Below, piece by piece: positions 1 through 6,091 of a DNA stretch of 9,465 nt (positions are counted from its first letter, which is position 1; every line of letters begins with the position of its first letter). The stretch comes from an uncultured Anaerotruncus sp. (lineage in GTDB: Bacteria; Bacillota; Clostridia; Oscillospirales; CAG-272). The notes beneath the pieces were generated by a model. It worked only from the letters and a program-made list of their open reading frames with translations. It was not told the origin of the DNA and did not search any database. The stretch lies in NCBI GenBank assembly GCA_905210995.1, contig CAJLZE010000077.1:1-9465 (forward strand), written 5' to 3'. The position numbers and the translations under genes are program-made.

Positions 1-35
1 TTGGCGCGGCAGCCGATGTTCTGTTTATATTGACC

Positions 36-1298
36 TTACGATTCTTCCTGTGTACCGGACGGCTTTGTGAGCCGGCGCCAGAATATCGCTGCGACTGCCG
101 AGAGCAGGATCCCGAGGGCGGCAAGCGCTGCCCATACGGTTATCGTGGTGTTCCAGCCGTGAGTTTCCTTTATGCTCGCTATGATGTATGTTGAGAGCGC
201 GGCGCCGAGATAACCCGCCGAATTGATGACCCCCGAAACGGTGCTGACATGACCGAACCGCTTCATCTTCTTCGGTACATATGCCGTAAGCGCAAGATTC
301 GCGCCGTGCATCACCGCCGAGAGCATCGAGATCGTCACGGCGCACAGCGGCATGCTTTTGCCGTTGGCAAAGAGCAGCACGAGAGCGAAGACTGTTGCAA
401 TGAGAAATACTGTGCCGCAGAAGACCAGCTCATTTCTGAAAAAGCGGCGGTAGACGAGTGTCGTAAGTACAACGCAAGCGCAGCCGAGCAGCGCAAGGAT
501 AACGGTTATGAGTATAGATCTTTCAGCCGAGCCGCCGAATATCTCTTTGAGGAACGTCGGCGTCCATGTTTCGATGCCGTCGCGCAGCATACCGACAAGC
601 ACAACGTCAAGCAGTATAAATCCGAGGGTGAGGACTGCGGGCAGGGGCATTTTCGGGCTTTTTGCCGTTGAAGGTGTGTCCGTGGCTGCGGCAACTTCCG
701 GCGTATTGCTCCCCGCAATGTTGTGGTGCGTGCTGTATATGAACCATGCGACAGCACATATAACGACGACGACGGCGCCGAAGTAGAATACAGTTTGCCA
801 GCTTGCGACCGACAGGATGGCGGGTATGTACAGATATCCCGCGACAGTGGCAAGCGAAGCGCCGAGACTGATTATCATGGATGCCGTGCCGTACTGCGTT
901 CCGGAGTAGGTATATATCATGATCTTTGACATGGGCGGCCATAGCATTGCCTGCGCAAAGCCGTTTATTCCCCAGACAACGCACATTGCGGGAACGCCGG
1001 GGCAGTGGGGAAGAACAAAATTGCAGGCGGCGGAGAGAAGCAGCCCTCCCGTCATGAGCCAGTGCGGCTTTACATGGTCGCCGATGGCGCCGTTGACGGT
1101 CTGTCCGATACCGTATGTGAAGAAAAGGCATGTGGGGACAAAGGCAATTGCCGAATCCGGAAAGCCGGTCGCCTCGGTTATGGCAACAAGCGCAACGGAG
1201 AAGTCCTTGCGTGTCAGGTAACTGCAAAAATATACGGCAGCGCAGAAAAATGCGACTGCGAGACTTTTTTTGGCGGGCGCGCCGTTGGTTGCTTTCAT
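36..1298 (-). CDS. OPA-family MFS transporter (GlpT/UhpT-like organophosphate:phosphate antiporter)
   Basis: A 420-residue inner-membrane protein of the major facilitator superfamily with about 12 hydrophobic segments and a hydrophilic central loop near residues 192-217. Hallmarks of the organophosphate:phosphate antiporter (OPA) family are visible. YLTRKDFS (Arg30) matches the helix-1 arginine of GlpT. NGAIGD (69-74) is the MFS loop motif. GINGFAQAMLWPP (110-122) is an OPA signature. LRDGIETWTPTFLKE (Arg238) matches the second phosphate-binding arginine of GlpT. Both phosphate-coordinating arginines (R45 and R269 in E. coli GlpT) therefore appear conserved, which argues for a phosphorylated substrate such as glycerol-3-phosphate or a sugar phosphate exchanged for phosphate. 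The exact substrate cannot be read from sequence. The ATG at 1298 precedes the first hydrophobic helix with a short charged N-terminus; an AAAGG ribosome site lies about 13 nt upstream, which is long. It has its own promoter and leader hairpin. No phospholipase or glpK-type neighbour is visible. Confidence 0.87.
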   Translation of the reverse strand: MKATNGAPAKKSLAVAFFCAAVYFCSYLTRKDFSVALVAITEATGFPDSAIAFVPTCLFFTYGIGQTVNGAIGDHVKPHWLMTGGLLLSAACNFVLPHCPGVPAMCVVWGINGFAQAMLWPPMSKIMIYTYSGTQYGTASMIISLGASLATVAGYLYIPAILSVASWQTVFYFGAVVVVICAVAWFIYSTHHNIAGSNTPEVAAATDTPSTAKSPKMPLPAVLTLGFILLDVVLVGMLRDGIETWTPTFLKEIFGGSAERSILITVILALLGCACVVLTTLVYRRFFRNELVFCGTVFLIATVFALVLLFANGKSMPLCAVTISMLSAVMHGANLALTAYVPKKMKRFGHVSTVSGVINSAGYLGAALSTYIIASIKETHGWNTTITVWAALAALGILLSAVAAIFWRRLTKPSGTQEES

Positions 1299-1342
1299 GG
1301 ATATCGGATGACCTTTCGATTTTTACCTGACGGTGACAGAAT

Positions 1343-1378
1343 GAGGCGGGGCAAGCCCGTAAGCATTTGCCCCGCCTC
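1343..1378 (-). promoter_or_regulatory. Hairpin at the predicted 5' end of the transporter mRNA
   Basis: A perfect 12-bp inverted repeat has arms GAGGCGGGGCAA (1343-1354) and TTGCCCCGCCTC (1367-1378) around a 12-nt loop. On the minus strand it begins almost exactly at the predicted start site (about 1377) of the transporter promoter. No U-tract follows in the minus direction, so it is a poor terminator for the upstream Fe-S gene. It may be a 5' stabilising stem-loop or an operator covering +1. In the plus direction a broken T-rich run follows, but no plus-strand gene lies upstream. Confidence 0.5.
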
Positions 1379-1383
1379 TTATT

Positions 1384-1412
1384 AGTTTATCACTTTTATG
1401 TCATTTTGTCAA
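1384..1412 (-). promoter_or_regulatory. Sigma-A promoter of the OPA transporter gene
   Basis: On the minus strand a perfect -35 box TTGACA (plus-strand 1407-1412) is followed after exactly 17 bp by TAAACT (1384-1389). The predicted transcription start is near 1377, giving a leader of about 79 nt before the ATG at 1298. The start is inferred from box spacing only. Confidence 0.7.
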
Positions 1413-1436
1413 CCCTGTTTGTGCCGTTTTGTCAAC
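1404..1436 (-). repeat. Direct repeat of GTTGACAAAA over the transporter promoter
   Basis: The ten bases GTTGACAAAA (minus strand) occur twice, at 1404-1413 and 1427-1436, with a period of 23 bp. The downstream copy supplies the -35 box of the transporter promoter and the upstream copy has no matching -10. A period of about two helical turns would place both copies on the same DNA face, so the upstream copy could be an activator site. This is inference. Confidence 0.5.
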
Positions 1437-1526
1437 TCTGGGTTGCGCCGGTGCGCTATTTTTTTCAACAAAAGCAGTCCGGTGCATGGATACCGGCGGA
1501 GCGCATTCCCGAAAAAGTTATCCGTT

Positions 1527-2228
1527 TCAGTTTTTCAGTCTGCCGTCGGTCGTCACGGTAACGACGCGCCGGGGAATGCTTTTTCCGCTTGCCGCGAGCG
1601 CGCGGTGCACTGCGTTTTCAAGCCCGCCGCAGCAGGGCACCTCCATGCGCACGACCGTTACGCTCTTTATGTCGTTTTCCGTGATGACGGCAGTCAGCTT
1701 TTCCGCGTAGTCAATGCCGTCAAGCTTCGGGCAGCCTATAAGCGTTATCCGTCCGCGTATGAAGTCATTGTGAAAGTTCCCGTATGCATAAGCGGTGCAG
1801 TCGGCGGCAATCAGCAGGTCGGCACCGTCAAAATACGGCGCCGTCGGCGGAACGAGCTTTATCTGTACCGGCCACTGTGACAGCCTGCTTGCCGCGGGCA
1901 CATATCTCGCTCCCGCAGGCGCCGTATCATGCTTTATCTGCCTTGACTGCGTTCCCGGGCATCCGCAGGGGAGCGAGGTGTGCGCTGCCCGGCGTATTTT
2001 TGATGCTCTGACCGCTGCCTCGTCATAGGCGGGCGCTTCGCGTTCTTCAAATGAAATGGCATTCGCGGGACAGGCGGGCAAGCAGTCGCCGAGACCGTCG
2101 CAATAGTCCTCGCGCATGAGCCGCGCTTTGCCGTTTATCATTGCTATCGCGCCCTCGTGACAGGCCGTGGCACACGCGCCGCAGCCGTTGCATTTTTCTT
2201 CGTCTATTTTTATGATTCTTCGGATCAT
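1527..2228 (-). CDS. 4Fe-4S ferredoxin-type protein with Cys-rich C-terminal domain
   Basis: A 233-residue soluble protein. The first cluster motif is C13-x2-C16-x2-C19-x3-C23, a classical [4Fe-4S] site. The second repeat is C43-x5-C49-x3-CP (43-54), with three visible cysteines in a CDGLGDCLPACP arrangement, so its fourth ligand is missing or lies elsewhere. The later part carries CGCPG (88-92), QWPVQIKLVPP (118-128), DCTAYAYGNFHNDF (143-156), GCPKLD (165-170) and MEVPCCGG (195-202). These features recur in small clostridial ferredoxin-like proteins often encoded beside a Crp/Fnr regulator and hydroxylamine reductase (hcp). Its likely role is electron transfer or redox sensing; no reaction can be assigned. 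The ATG at 2228 has a GGGAG ribosome site 9 nt upstream (2238-2242). The gene diverges from the Crp/Fnr gene across a 105-bp shared control region. No hcp is present in the window. Confidence 0.85.
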   Translation of the reverse strand: MIRRIIKIDEEKCNGCGACATACHEGAIAMINGKARLMREDYCDGLGDCLPACPANAISFEEREAPAYDEAAVRASKIRRAAHTSLPCGCPGTQSRQIKHDTAPAGARYVPAASRLSQWPVQIKLVPPTAPYFDGADLLIAADCTAYAYGNFHNDFIRGRITLIGCPKLDGIDYAEKLTAVITENDIKSVTVVRMEVPCCGGLENAVHRALAASGKSIPRRVVTVTTDGRLKN

Positions 2229-2262
2229 GGATCTTTTCTCCCGTTTTTTAAAAAATGTTTTA

Positions 2263-2291
2263 TTGATTTTTCGATATGATTATACTATAAT
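2263..2291 (+). promoter_or_regulatory. Sigma-A promoter of the Crp/Fnr regulator gene
   Basis: TTGATT (2263-2268) and a perfect TATAAT (2286-2291) are separated by 17 bp. The predicted start is near 2298, so the leader is only about 36 nt and includes the palindrome at 2306-2321. Confidence 0.7.
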
Positions 2292-2312
2292 AAGAGCCGA
2301 AAGTATGTTGAA
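2284..2312 (-). promoter_or_regulatory. Candidate promoter of the Fe-S protein gene
   Basis: On the minus strand TTCAAC (plus 2307-2312) and TATAGT (2284-2289) are 17 bp apart. The -35 box is weak and lies inside the 16-bp palindrome at 2306-2321, as expected for a promoter whose activity depends on a bound regulator. A second A/T-rich -10 option, TATAAT, overlaps it. Confidence 0.4.
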
Positions 2313-2321
2313 ATTTCAACA
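2306..2321. promoter_or_regulatory. Perfect 16-bp palindrome, likely Crp/Fnr-family operator
   Basis: TGTTGAAATTTCAACA is a perfect 16-bp palindrome with the 5-6-5 geometry of Crp/Fnr sites (TGTTG-N6-CAACA compared with TGTGA-N6-TCACA). It sits at about +8 to +23 of the regulator's own transcript, where binding should repress, and overlaps the -35 region of the divergent Fe-S gene. Autoregulation plus control of the neighbour is the simplest reading. Binding is inferred. Confidence 0.65.
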
Positions 2322-2333
2322 AACGGAGAAACA

Positions 2334-3017
2334 ATGAAAAAATATTCGGATATATTGCGAAAATGCCCGCTGTTTGACGGGATGAAGGATGAGGAGATAG
2401 ACCTGATAACGGAACGCCCCGGTGCGGTCGAAAAGCACTGTGTGAGGGGTGAGACCATACTTGCGGAGGGGGATCCGGTAAGATATTTCGGCATCGTGCT
2501 TTCCGGCGGTGCTCAGATAGTGCGCATAGATTACTATGGTAACCGCAGCATACTGACGGATATCGCACCGCCGCAGATATTCGGCGAGGCGTTCGCCTGC
2601 GCGGGCCTTGAGGCAATGCCGGTGGACGTTGTGGCGACGGGGGATACCTCGGTGCTGCTCATCGACGCTGCCGCCGCGCAGCCGGGCGCCGGTGACAGCC
2701 GCTTGCTGTTCAATCTTCTTCGCATAGTTTCAAAAAAGAATCTGCTCTTTCATCGCCGCGCCGAGATAACCTCACGCCGCACCACGCGGGAAAAGCTGAT
2801 GACATATCTCATGCTTGAGGCGAAAAAGAACGGCAGCCGCACGTTCACCGTTCCGTATGACAGGCAGGAGCTTGCCGATTATCTTGAAGTGGACAGGAGC
2901 GGTCTTTCGGCGGAAATAGGGAAGCTGCGGAGGGAGGGTGTGCTTGAATGCCGCCGCAGCACGTTTACGCTACCCGATCTGCCGCGTATGCATGGCGGAG
3001 GGGAATATCACCTGTGA
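2334..3017 (+). CDS. Crp/Fnr-family transcriptional regulator
   Basis: A 227-residue regulator. Residues about 8-125 form a cyclic-nucleotide-binding-type beta-barrel (CPLFDGMKDEEIDLI, then FGIVLSGGAQIVRIDYYGNR, then QIFGEAFACAGL). A long dimerisation helix follows around 122-160, then a C-terminal winged helix-turn-helix (FTVPYDRQELADYLEVDRSG at 171-190 and the recognition helix up to about 204). The N-terminal cysteine cluster of true FNR is absent (the cysteines seen are C11, C36, C89 and C206), so an Fe-S oxygen sensor is unlikely. The ligand is unknown. The architecture matches clostridial regulators paired with an Fe-S protein and hcp, where nitric oxide or hydroxylamine stress is a proposed signal. 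The ATG has a GGAG site 5 nt upstream (2325-2328). It probably regulates itself and the divergent Fe-S gene through the palindrome at 2306-2321. A strong terminator follows about 60 bp after the stop. Confidence 0.88.
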   Translation: MKKYSDILRKCPLFDGMKDEEIDLITERPGAVEKHCVRGETILAEGDPVRYFGIVLSGGAQIVRIDYYGNRSILTDIAPPQIFGEAFACAGLEAMPVDVVATGDTSVLLIDAAAAQPGAGDSRLLFNLLRIVSKKNLLFHRRAEITSRRTTREKLMTYLMLEAKKNGSRTFTVPYDRQELADYLEVDRSGLSAEIGKLRREGVLECRRSTFTLPDLPRMHGGGEYHL

Positions 3018-3077
3018 TCACTGCCGCCGGGAAAATCGAAAAACCGGTCGCGCGGCAGGATAGTCCGGGATAGCAGC

Positions 3078-3107
3078 AAAAAAGCCGGGCGCTGCCCGGC
3101 TTTTTTT
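3078..3107. terminator. Bidirectional rho-independent terminator
   Basis: The stem GCCGGGC (3084-3090) / GCCCGGC (3094-3100) with loop GCT is flanked by six A on the left and seven T on the right. It therefore has a U-tract in both directions and can end the plus-strand regulator transcript and the minus-strand secreted-protein transcript. Confidence 0.85.
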
Positions 3108-3108
3108 A

Positions 3109-3141
3109 GGGGCTGTTAAAAACAATGTTTTTAACAGCCCC
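3109..3141. repeat. Perfect 15-bp inverted repeat beside the terminator
   Basis: GGGGCTGTTAAAAAC (3109-3123) and its exact reverse complement (3127-3141) surround a 3-nt centre AAT. No T-tract follows on either side, so it is not a standard terminator. It lies one base from the terminator at 3078-3107. It could be a helper hairpin blocking read-through or exonucleases, or two abutting copies of a short mobile-element end. Confidence 0.6.
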
Positions 3142-3173
3142 GGATCTGTTTGCGTATTACGTGAGGACCGGTG

Positions 3174-5120
3174 TTATTTTGCCGGTGTCCACGTTGCGTA
3201 GAAGGTGACTATATCGCGGTCGGTGGCGGATGTCTTTGCGACATTGCACGCATTGCGGTAGACCTTCAGTGTGTAGCCTGCGGTGGATTCGCCGACGGGT
3301 ATCCACTTGTCGGCTCCGGTCGAGTTGTTGACGTAGATCCAGCTGTTGTCCGACATACGGTACGCGTGCCAGCCGCCGAAGGTGTAGCCATCGCGGGTGT
3401 AGGTGTTCGAGCGTATTGCGGTGGATGTGCCGTAAACGACCTTGGTGTCAGCCATGCTGCCTTTGCCGCCGTTGGCGTCATAACGGATGTAATAGCTCTT
3501 GGTGCCGGTCGAGGTCGGGCGCCACTGCGCGTAGCAGGTCACAACGTCGCCGTTCTCTGCGGTGAGAGCGGAGACCTTGCGCTTGTTTTCGTAGAGAGCA
3601 AGGCGCGCGCCGACAGGCTGGCTGCCCTTATCATACCATTTTGCGCTGCCGTCGGCGGTGAAATAAAGCCATTTGCCGTCCGATTTGCGCGTGAGATGCC
3701 AACCGATGAAATCGTTGTCGCTCTTGACAAAGGTGTTGGGGCGCAGGCGGGTGGAAATGCCCTTGACGTGACGTGTAGCGCCCATCTTGAGTCTTCCTTC
3801 CGTATCCTTGGGTTCTGCACCGCCGTTGCCGTCGTATTTTACCGTGTAAACGGTATTGCTTGCATTGACGGCGGGCGCGGGAAGGGAGGCCGTGCGTTTA
3901 TATTTTATGCGGAAGATGCCCTCTGTTGCCGACGAGGAGGAGTTGGTGTTGAAATAGAGGTAAAGATCCCCGTTCGTGCCCTGACCGGTGCGGAAGCCGC
4001 AGGATTCTATCTCAAAGAGCTTGCTTGACTTCTTTATGCGGAAATTGAGCGTTGAGGGATAAAGGATTTCGTTGCTGCCGCAGTTCTTGTTGGCGTCGAG
4101 CTTTGCCGCGGTCACATATTTTGCAACGTCGTAGACAAGTATCGCGTTGTCGTCCTTGCCGTTGAAAACGGGAACATATATCGCCTTCTGATTGGATGTA
4201 TAGCCGAAGCCCTGGTTGATCCAGGTCTCAAGGTTATCTATCGTTCCGTATGCGGAATTGCTTGAGGCAAACAGCGCGTTGCGGGTGTCTATGGTGAACA
4301 TCTTGTAGGCTGTGACCTTGGTCGGAGAGCTCTTTGAGCCGCCCTTGGCGCCCTCTGCGACGCGAAATGTGTAAAAGCTCATGCCGGCCTTGACAAGGAA
4401 GTACTGGTATCCGCCCGCGTGTCTTACGCCGCGGATGGCGCTGACGTTCATTTTTGTTCCGTTGGTCTTTACTGTGTTGAAATATCCGGTGAAGTAAAGC
4501 TTTGTGCCGTCGATCTTCAGTCTTGCGACCGAGGGCATGCCGTCAACGCAGACGGCGACGTACATATAGTTGACGCTCTTGCCGTTTTCGGTGTTGGTAA
4601 CGACCGTCAGGTCATTTGCATGACCGAGGGTGTTGCACGAAGAGGCGCTCGTGGCGCTGAGGCTCGAGTAGTAGGACATCACGACCTGTGATTTTGAGTT
4701 GAGGTCGGTGCGTGTCACCGTCGCATAGCCGTTGTCCTTGTGTATTTTGGCGGTGTAGGCGTAAGTGGTGCCGACGTTCATGCCTTGCATTGCGGAGCAG
4801 TTTTTGCCGCTGACCGTCTTGTCGGGCACGGTCTTGATGAATTCAACGTCGGAATAAACATATGTCTTGTTGCCGCCGGCAGAGTACGCAAGTGCCGATG
4901 ATCTGCCGACAACTTCGTCGATGCCGATATTCATAGTATCGGGCAGCTCCGCGGCGCCGGAAAAGTCGTCTTCCTCCTCTGGCAGGTAGGCGGCTTCAAT
5001 GCCCTCGGGCAGGGCGTCGGCGGTCGCATTTTTTGACATCGTTACCGCCAGTATCGGCGCGGCGATGCCCATAAGGACAGCGAGTGAGAGGCATAGGATG
5101 GCTTTCAGAGTTTTTGTCAT
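3174..5120 (-). CDS. Secreted protein with propeller-like N-terminal region and two C-terminal InlB/Flg_new-type repeats
   Basis: A 648-residue exported protein. Residues 1-27 form a signal peptide (KTLK n-region, hydrophobic core 7-26); an acidic linker with EEEDDF follows near 48-53. Residues about 75-415 are rich in Tyr, Ser and beta-prone segments, with QGMNVGTTYAYTAK (112-125), LGHANDLTVV (165-174) and QGFGY (303-307). This pattern recalls helveticin-J-like beta-propellers, a low-confidence comparison. Two degenerate repeats close the protein (about 425-533 and 543-646). Each starts YxxxYDGNGG or YDANGG, has a GW core and a KW segment, and ends YAxW, as in InlB B-repeat/Flg_new (Listeria-Bacteroides) domains. 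They are longer than the usual copy of about 70-80 residues because of an insert after GWH. No LPxTG anchor, S-layer or dockerin domain is seen, so it may be released or bind the wall non-covalently. The ATG at 5120 has AAAGGAG 10 nt upstream. A longer in-frame start at 5315 lies upstream of the predicted transcription start and is rejected. Confidence 0.75.
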   Translation of the reverse strand: MTKTLKAILCLSLAVLMGIAAPILAVTMSKNATADALPEGIEAAYLPEEEDDFSGAAELPDTMNIGIDEVVGRSSALAYSAGGNKTYVYSDVEFIKTVPDKTVSGKNCSAMQGMNVGTTYAYTAKIHKDNGYATVTRTDLNSKSQVVMSYYSSLSATSASSCNTLGHANDLTVVTNTENGKSVNYMYVAVCVDGMPSVARLKIDGTKLYFTGYFNTVKTNGTKMNVSAIRGVRHAGGYQYFLVKAGMSFYTFRVAEGAKGGSKSSPTKVTAYKMFTIDTRNALFASSNSAYGTIDNLETWINQGFGYTSNQKAIYVPVFNGKDDNAILVYDVAKYVTAAKLDANKNCGSNEILYPSTLNFRIKKSSKLFEIESCGFRTGQGTNGDLYLYFNTNSSSSATEGIFRIKYKRTASLPAPAVNASNTVYTVKYDGNGGAEPKDTEGRLKMGATRHVKGISTRLRPNTFVKSDNDFIGWHLTRKSDGKWLYFTADGSAKWYDKGSQPVGARLALYENKRKVSALTAENGDVVTCYAQWRPTSTGTKSYYIRYDANGGKGSMADTKVVYGTSTAIRSNTYTRDGYTFGGWHAYRMSDNSWIYVNNSTGADKWIPVGESTAGYTLKVYRNACNVAKTSATDRDIVTFYATWTPAK

Positions 5121-5280
5121 GGTGATGATGCTCCTTTCAGATAAGAACACGGCAATGCCGTGCAAATAATGTGAAACGAAAGCGTCTGCCTTTCGGTCAT
5201 GGGCGCCGTGCGGCGCCCGCCACGGGACAGCGGTCTGCCTGATCCATCGTGCCGTCGGCGCTTTATCATTACGCCGATCA
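5121..5280 (-). promoter_or_regulatory. Long (about 160 nt) 5' leader of the secreted-protein gene
   Basis: If transcription starts near 5280, the leader is about 160 nt. It contains a stable stem GGGCGCC/GGCGCCC (5201-5218, loop GTGC) and a near-palindrome CACGGCA-A-TGCCGTG (5148-5162) just upstream of the AAAGGAG ribosome site (5131-5137). No known riboswitch is recognised and there is no clear U-tract. It may affect RNA stability or ribosome access. Confidence 0.4.
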
Positions 5281-5286
5281 ACTCCT

Positions 5287-5315
5287 ATTGTACATAAAAA
5301 AGCCGTTGGTGTCAA
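5287..5315 (-). promoter_or_regulatory. Sigma-A promoter of the secreted-protein gene, embedded in a terminator
   Basis: On the minus strand TTGACA (plus 5310-5315) and TACAAT (5287-5292) are exactly 17 bp apart. The -35 box spans the loop and part of one arm of the terminator hairpin at 5298-5323, and the -10 lies just past its T-tract. Confidence 0.7.
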
Positions 5316-5323
5316 CGGCTTTT
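5296..5323 (-). terminator. Rho-independent terminator of the DUF1287 gene
   Basis: An 11-bp stem, AAAAGCCGTTG (5298-5308) / CAACGGCTTTT (5313-5323) with a 4-nt loop, is followed on the minus strand by a T-run (plus-strand A 5296-5301). It lies 40 bp past the DUF1287 stop codon at 5364. The plus-strand side also has some Ts. Confidence 0.8.
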
Positions 5324-5363
5324 GTGAAAAAAGTATAATTTTTTTGCATCACGAATTGTCATT

Positions 5364-6059
5364 TTATTGAATATTTTCTGACACACGCCAACGGTAGTGT
5401 CCCACTACCTTCATACGCCTCATATCGTCCGCCTCGACCGCGCCGTCCTCGATGTTTCCGTGATGTATGAGATAAGGCACACCGTGGAAGTTCCGCTTGT
5501 CGGAGCATATGCCGATGTGACTGGGGTCGAATATAACGATATCGCCCGGCTGCCATTCGGAGCGGTCGCGGAAGTCGGTCGGCAGTACCTCGGCATGGCG
5601 TTCGAAAAATATCTTCAGGTTGCGCACGCGGCGGAAGTCGATGTTGGGGTCGGGTTTTTGGATGTCCGGGTATGCCTCGGGGTGCTCGGCAATGTCGCGG
5701 TCGACCATTGCCTTGAGGTCATATCCCGCGGCGGCGAAAGCGGTCCATATCACGTCTGTGCACACGCCCTGACCGTCGTCGGGGTAGCCGCCGTTATAGT
5801 ATTTGCTGCCGTATATCGGGTTTGTCGCTATATACGCAAGCGCACCGTTTTTTATGTCGGTGTAGTCGTCAATGCCGTCGCCGTCTGCGTCGGCGGCGCT
5901 TTTTATATCCTCAAAGCCGAAGTCGGAGGCATAGTGGATCCGGGTCATTTTTTTCACGGCGAGCCATATGCCGAGCGCCGCTATGAGAAGCGCCGCGATC
6001 ACGACAATGACCGTAACGCGCCGCCGTCGTGGTGCTTTTTTGCTTTCAGTCAATTTCAT
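5364..6059 (-). CDS. Membrane-anchored DUF1287 family protein (NlpC/P60-like fold)
   Basis: A 231-residue protein. A basic N-terminus (RRRR, 11-14) precedes one membrane helix (about 15-35), so the rest should face outside. D57-x-D59-x-D61-G-x-x-D65 is an Asp-rich loop like EF-hand/dockerin calcium sites. The DUF1287 core follows: YYNGGYPDDGQGVCTDVIW (87-105) with likely catalytic Cys100, then LKIFFERH (148-155), WQPGDIVIF (169-177), HIGICSDKRN (181-190) and GVPYLIHHG (193-201), where His181 is a candidate partner of Cys100. The family is uncharacterised but resembles NlpC/P60 cysteine peptidases or amidases, so a cell-wall hydrolase role is plausible though unproven. The ATG at 6059 is chosen because GGAGG lies just upstream and the basic/hydrophobic anchor begins there; the 3-nt gap from GGAGG is unusually tight. 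It has its own terminator. No convincing promoter was found in the 279 bp upstream, which holds a DnaA-box-like array. Confidence 0.85.
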   Translation of the reverse strand: MKLTESKKAPRRRRVTVIVVIAALLIAALGIWLAVKKMTRIHYASDFGFEDIKSAADADGDGIDDYTDIKNGALAYIATNPIYGSKYYNGGYPDDGQGVCTDVIWTAFAAAGYDLKAMVDRDIAEHPEAYPDIQKPDPNIDFRRVRNLKIFFERHAEVLPTDFRDRSEWQPGDIVIFDPSHIGICSDKRNFHGVPYLIHHGNIEDGAVEADDMRRMKVVGHYRWRVSENIQ

Positions 6060-6091
6060 TTACCTCCGTTGTGCAAACTGATACGCCGGTG

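Noticed and set aside
2334..3017. Naming the regulator FNR
   Set aside because: The N-terminal cysteine cluster required for an FNR oxygen-sensing Fe-S centre is absent.
3171..4028. Plus-strand open frame opposite the secreted-protein gene
   Set aside because: It is antisense to the InlB-type repeats, whose pattern is unmistakable on the minus strand. The Val/Ala/Gly/Cys-rich translation is a by-product.
5121..5315. Extended start of the secreted protein at 5315
   Set aside because: It lies upstream of the predicted transcription start (about 5280), inside the terminator, and would bury the signal peptide behind 65 non-hydrophobic residues. The ATG at 5120 has a good ribosome site.
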